NCBI GenBank assembly: GCA_017745135.1
Contig: JAGIAB010000118.1
Coordinates: 1 to 8,507, forward strand
Direction of reading: 5' to 3'
DNA length: 8,507 nt
Source: Flavisolibacter sp.
GTDB lineage: Bacteria; Bacteroidota; Bacteroidia; Chitinophagales; Chitinophagaceae
A program made the translations under genes and the position numbers. The notes beneath the pieces were generated by a model that saw only the letters and a list, made by a program, of their open reading frames with translations, made no database searches and had not been told where the DNA came from. Each line of letters opens with the position of its first letter. Positions within the stretch are counted from its first letter, which is position 1. Below are positions 6,123-8,507 of this stretch, piece after piece.

Positions 6123-8090
6123 ATGAGATTGCTAGCTGTCTTTCTTCAACTCGTTGGTTTTTGCACCGCATACTCACAACTACCACTTAACTTTCAAAGC
6201 TATGCCATCAAATTGTCCGTGTCGAAAGATCAAAAGTTTGTGCTTGCAACCAAAGCAGGCGAAGTAGGTACTGCAACCGGCCTTTATGATACATGGCAAC
6301 GTATCGATCCGCGGTCAAAAGAACTGTTTGGCCCCACTTTGGAAGGGTCCTATTTCTTCAATAAAGACACCGGTTTTGTTTACGGATTCATAGGTAATGA
6401 AAAGGCAACGAAATACAATTTCATTTACCACAGCACAAATGGCGGACGTAACTGGAAGATGCTTGATTTTGGCCAAAGCGGATGGGTAGATGATGCTTGT
6501 GCACTAGATAACGGTGAAGCCTGGCTGAGCGTTGCAGGAAGCGGCATTGCTTATACATCCGATTATGGTTTTCATTGGAATAAAATCGACATTCCGGATA
6601 CGAAACAACGATTTGCTTCCGTCTTTTTCAATGCGAATCACCAGGGCATCATTGCATCCTTATGGAATCTGATGGCCTATACAACTGACAATGGAAGCAG
6701 TTGGAAGTATCTGCCTACTCCGCTTGATCAAAAGAAATATAACAAGACCAATAAAAGCAGCCGTCCCGAATTTTCAAGAGTAGCACTATTCGGAAATTAC
6801 ATCATTGCAAAACAGGAAGATTTTGTCTTTTATACTCCTATCGATTCAATAAACTGGATCCCTTTGTCCAATTTCATTGATTTTTTCACTGATGGCGATA
6901 ATACGGCACTTTTTTTCAAGACAAATAAAAACACGTTTGTACGATCAGACAGCAACTTTCAGGTTTTGCATTCTTTAGAAAGCGATTTAAGTGCTTATGA
7001 TGCCAGGTGTAAAAATGGCAACCTTTTTATTCTAACCGCTTCAGGTATTGTTGAATTAAAACCAGATAACAATATCGTGAAGGCATCGTTCCAAACTGCC
7101 GGCTCAGAAACTATAGAGCCATACAACTTCGGGTACAATGCAAACGGATTTATAGGCGTCAGGGATAATAAAATATTTCTTCAAAAAGAGTATAGGGGTA
7201 ACTGGACGTATCAATTCACCTTGCCTTTTGATGTAGATAATAAAGGCTTGTCTACCTGGAACAACAGTATCCTCTATCAAAAAGGCGACTCCGTTTTTTA
7301 TTTCTCTCTTTCAGGAAAAATGATGCGGTCGACTTCTAAAAAGCAAATGCTTGAAGATTTCTGCAAGGCAGGAATTGCCCAAATTACATTTCACCGTGGT
7401 AGCAGCGGATGTTTTCATTCCTTCAGAGATGTATTGACCTATTCGAGGAAGCCTGATGGATTTGGACTTCCTGTAGAACAAAATGCGGGTAGCAAACACC
7501 AGGAGCAATTGCCGGAAAACGAAGATGAAATTAGTTTCACGTCTGTCGATAATTTTCTTAAAAAAATACCGGCGTTCTTTGAAACATCTCAAATGTCTTC
7601 CATCCAGGACCTGGGCTTTACAGAAAGCGACTACCAACAATGCAAAAAAGATATACTGGAATTTAAGCAGTCATTGGAGCAACCCGAAAAGACCACAAAA
7701 AAGAAAGCTTCCAAAGAGAAGAGTACTGCATTTTATTTCGCTCGTAATAATCTTGACTTTGACAGGTTACTTAATATGGTTGATTCCATTAAACATATTG
7801 ATACTACCCCGTTAAATAGTATCCTTTTGGACCTTTCCGAGATGTGGAGCACGACTACTAATTTTACAGGCTTTAGTTTGATCAATAGTAAGAATGAAGA
7901 ACTTAGTTTCCAAAGCAGCTATTACGAACCGAACGCATTTTATTTCCCCTGGACTATTAGTTTAAATGGATGTGTAGTAACCAGTACAAGTATGAACATC
8001 AACAATTTTATTAAGGAGGTTTATCCAAAGTTTTTGGATGAGAAGAATAAAGTGGCGGTATTGCATACCATCGTAAAAAGATTGTATTAA
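6123..8090 (+). CDS. Secreted Asp-box/BNR beta-propeller-like protein with an unrecognised C-terminal region
   Basis: The 655-residue protein starts with a signal peptide (hydrophobic residues 3-16, likely cleavage after AYS at 16-18), so it is exported. The N-terminal half carries three Asp-box-like motifs: STNGGRNW (104-111), SDYGFHW (146-152) and TDNGSSW (188-194). They are about 41-42 residues apart, as expected for successive blades of a sialidase/BNR or Ycf48-like beta-propeller; degenerate blades probably continue to about 400. The C-terminal part (about 405-655) is not a family I recognise. It includes ITFHRGSSGCFH (421-432), a Lys-rich linker (about 522-534) and a mixed helix/strand end. 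No sialidase catalytic residues or C-terminal sorting domain (T9SS) were recognised, so a binding or structural role is as likely as an enzymatic one. The gene is probably transcribed alone. Confidence 0.85.
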   Translation: MRLLAVFLQLVGFCTAYSQLPLNFQSYAIKLSVSKDQKFVLATKAGEVGTATGLYDTWQRIDPRSKELFGPTLEGSYFFNKDTGFVYGFIGNEKATKYNFIYHSTNGGRNWKMLDFGQSGWVDDACALDNGEAWLSVAGSGIAYTSDYGFHWNKIDIPDTKQRFASVFFNANHQGIIASLWNLMAYTTDNGSSWKYLPTPLDQKKYNKTNKSSRPEFSRVALFGNYIIAKQEDFVFYTPIDSINWIPLSNFIDFFTDGDNTALFFKTNKNTFVRSDSNFQVLHSLESDLSAYDARCKNGNLFILTASGIVELKPDNNIVKASFQTAGSETIEPYNFGYNANGFIGVRDNKIFLQKEYRGNWTYQFTLPFDVDNKGLSTWNNSILYQKGDSVFYFSLSGKMMRSTSKKQMLEDFCKAGIAQITFHRGSSGCFHSFRDVLTYSRKPDGFGLPVEQNAGSKHQEQLPENEDEISFTSVDNFLKKIPAFFETSQMSSIQDLGFTESDYQQCKKDILEFKQSLEQPEKTTKKKASKEKSTAFYFARNNLDFDRLLNMVDSIKHIDTTPLNSILLDLSEMWSTTTNFTGFSLINSKNEELSFQSSYYEPNAFYFPWTISLNGCVVTSTSMNINNFIKEVYPKFLDEKNKVAVLHTIVKRLY

Positions 8091-8223
8091 GATTATTGAA
8101 AGTGTTTATGCCAAAGTTTTCTATGTAATAAGGCATCATGCAGGTTCGTGCGGGGACCAGGATGGAAAGGAAAAAGACCGCATATACTACATATTTCAGT
8201 TGAAGCATGTAAATTGTAAGCCT

Positions 8224-8507
8224 ATGAGAAAGATGTGCCTATTCGCCACCCTTGTGAGCACTATTTTTTTATTGAACTCCTGTCGAGAGAACAAATTAAG
8301 TGAAGAAAGTCCTGTACGGTTTACCGATCTGCCCTCATCGCAAACTGGCATTAATTTCAATAACGCTATTATTGAAAACGATTCTGTAAACCTGCTGGTC
8401 AACGAATATACCTATATGGGTAGCGGTGTAGGTGTGGGCGATTTTAATAATGATGGATTGCCCGACGTGTTTTTTGCGGCTACCCAATCAAGGGCTAAGT
8501 TATACAT
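8224..8507 (+). CDS. FG-GAP/VCBS repeat lipoprotein of the CRTAC1 (ASPIC/UnbV) type, 3' partial
   Basis: The frame opens at ATG 8224 and is still open at the window end, giving 94 residues. It begins MRKMCLF, then a hydrophobic core and LLNSC with Cys at 20, a lipoprotein signal peptide. The mature part reads VRFTDLPSSQTGINFNN (31-47), then GSGVGVGDFNNDGLPDVFF (66-84), whose D-x-N-x-D-G-x-x-D loop (73-81) is the calcium-binding signature of FG-GAP/VCBS propeller blades. The segment before the first blade is typical of large Bacteroidota outer-membrane lipoproteins annotated as CRTAC1-like, which often exceed 1000 residues; the rest lies outside the window. No clear ribosome-binding site is present. 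The ATG at 8233 is a possible alternative start, but 8224 keeps the basic n-region. Confidence 0.85.
   Translation, partial: MRKMCLFATLVSTIFLLNSCRENKLSEESPVRFTDLPSSQTGINFNNAIIENDSVNLLVNEYTYMGSGVGVGDFNNDGLPDVFFAATQSRAKLY

Noticed and set aside
7311..7640. 109-codon open frame on the minus strand
   Set aside because: It is antisense to the secreted propeller protein, with no domain, promoter or start context supporting a gene.
8106..8137. ATGCC...GGCAT inverted repeat after the propeller gene as a terminator
   Set aside because: Only five pairs around a loop of nearly 20 bases and no following T-run; the 133-base gap shows no convincing terminator, promoter or RNA gene.
1..8507. CRISPR array, tRNA or rRNA gene, insertion sequence or prophage
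   Set aside because: No regularly spaced repeats, cloverleaf-like segment, transposase motif or terminal inverted repeats were seen; the coding genes account for most of the window.

Overview
The window looks like a Bacteroidota genome, probably Chitinophagaceae-like. The grounds are moderate GC, A-rich translation starts without strong Shine-Dalgarno sites, short lipoprotein signals, a DUF4397 lipoprotein and a CRTAC1-type FG-GAP lipoprotein. The phylum is a fairly safe inference and the family is a guess. All genes seen lie on the + strand.

Bases 1-4999 hold a tightly packed signalling operon. It has a membrane hybrid histidine kinase (5' end outside the window; two HAMP-like segments, GAF, long coiled coil, HisKA, HATPase, three receivers), a single-domain response regulator starting at the base after the kinase stop, a CheR-type methyltransferase, and a receiver-less CheB-type methylesterase overlapping cheR by 19 bases. 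No chemoreceptor, CheA or CheW is present here. The arrangement suggests a sensory pathway joining a phosphorelay to reversible glutamate methylation, possibly of the kinase itself, rather than a flagellar chemotaxis operon.

Bases 5000-5254 are non-coding. They hold a good match to the Bacteroidota -7 promoter element, a short palindrome and a bulged hairpin. A lipoprotein gene with DUF4397-like repeats follows (5255-5965) and ends in a clear intrinsic terminator (5987-6014). A secreted 655-residue protein comes next (6123-8090). Its N-terminal half resembles an Asp-box/BNR beta-propeller and its C-terminal half is unrecognised. After a 133-base gap, a lipoprotein of the FG-GAP/CRTAC1 type begins at 8224 and runs off the window.

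The signalling operon and the three envelope genes look like separate transcription units with no obvious functional link. The best candidates for something less described are the kinase-RR-CheR-CheB module and the C-terminal domain of the 655-residue protein.
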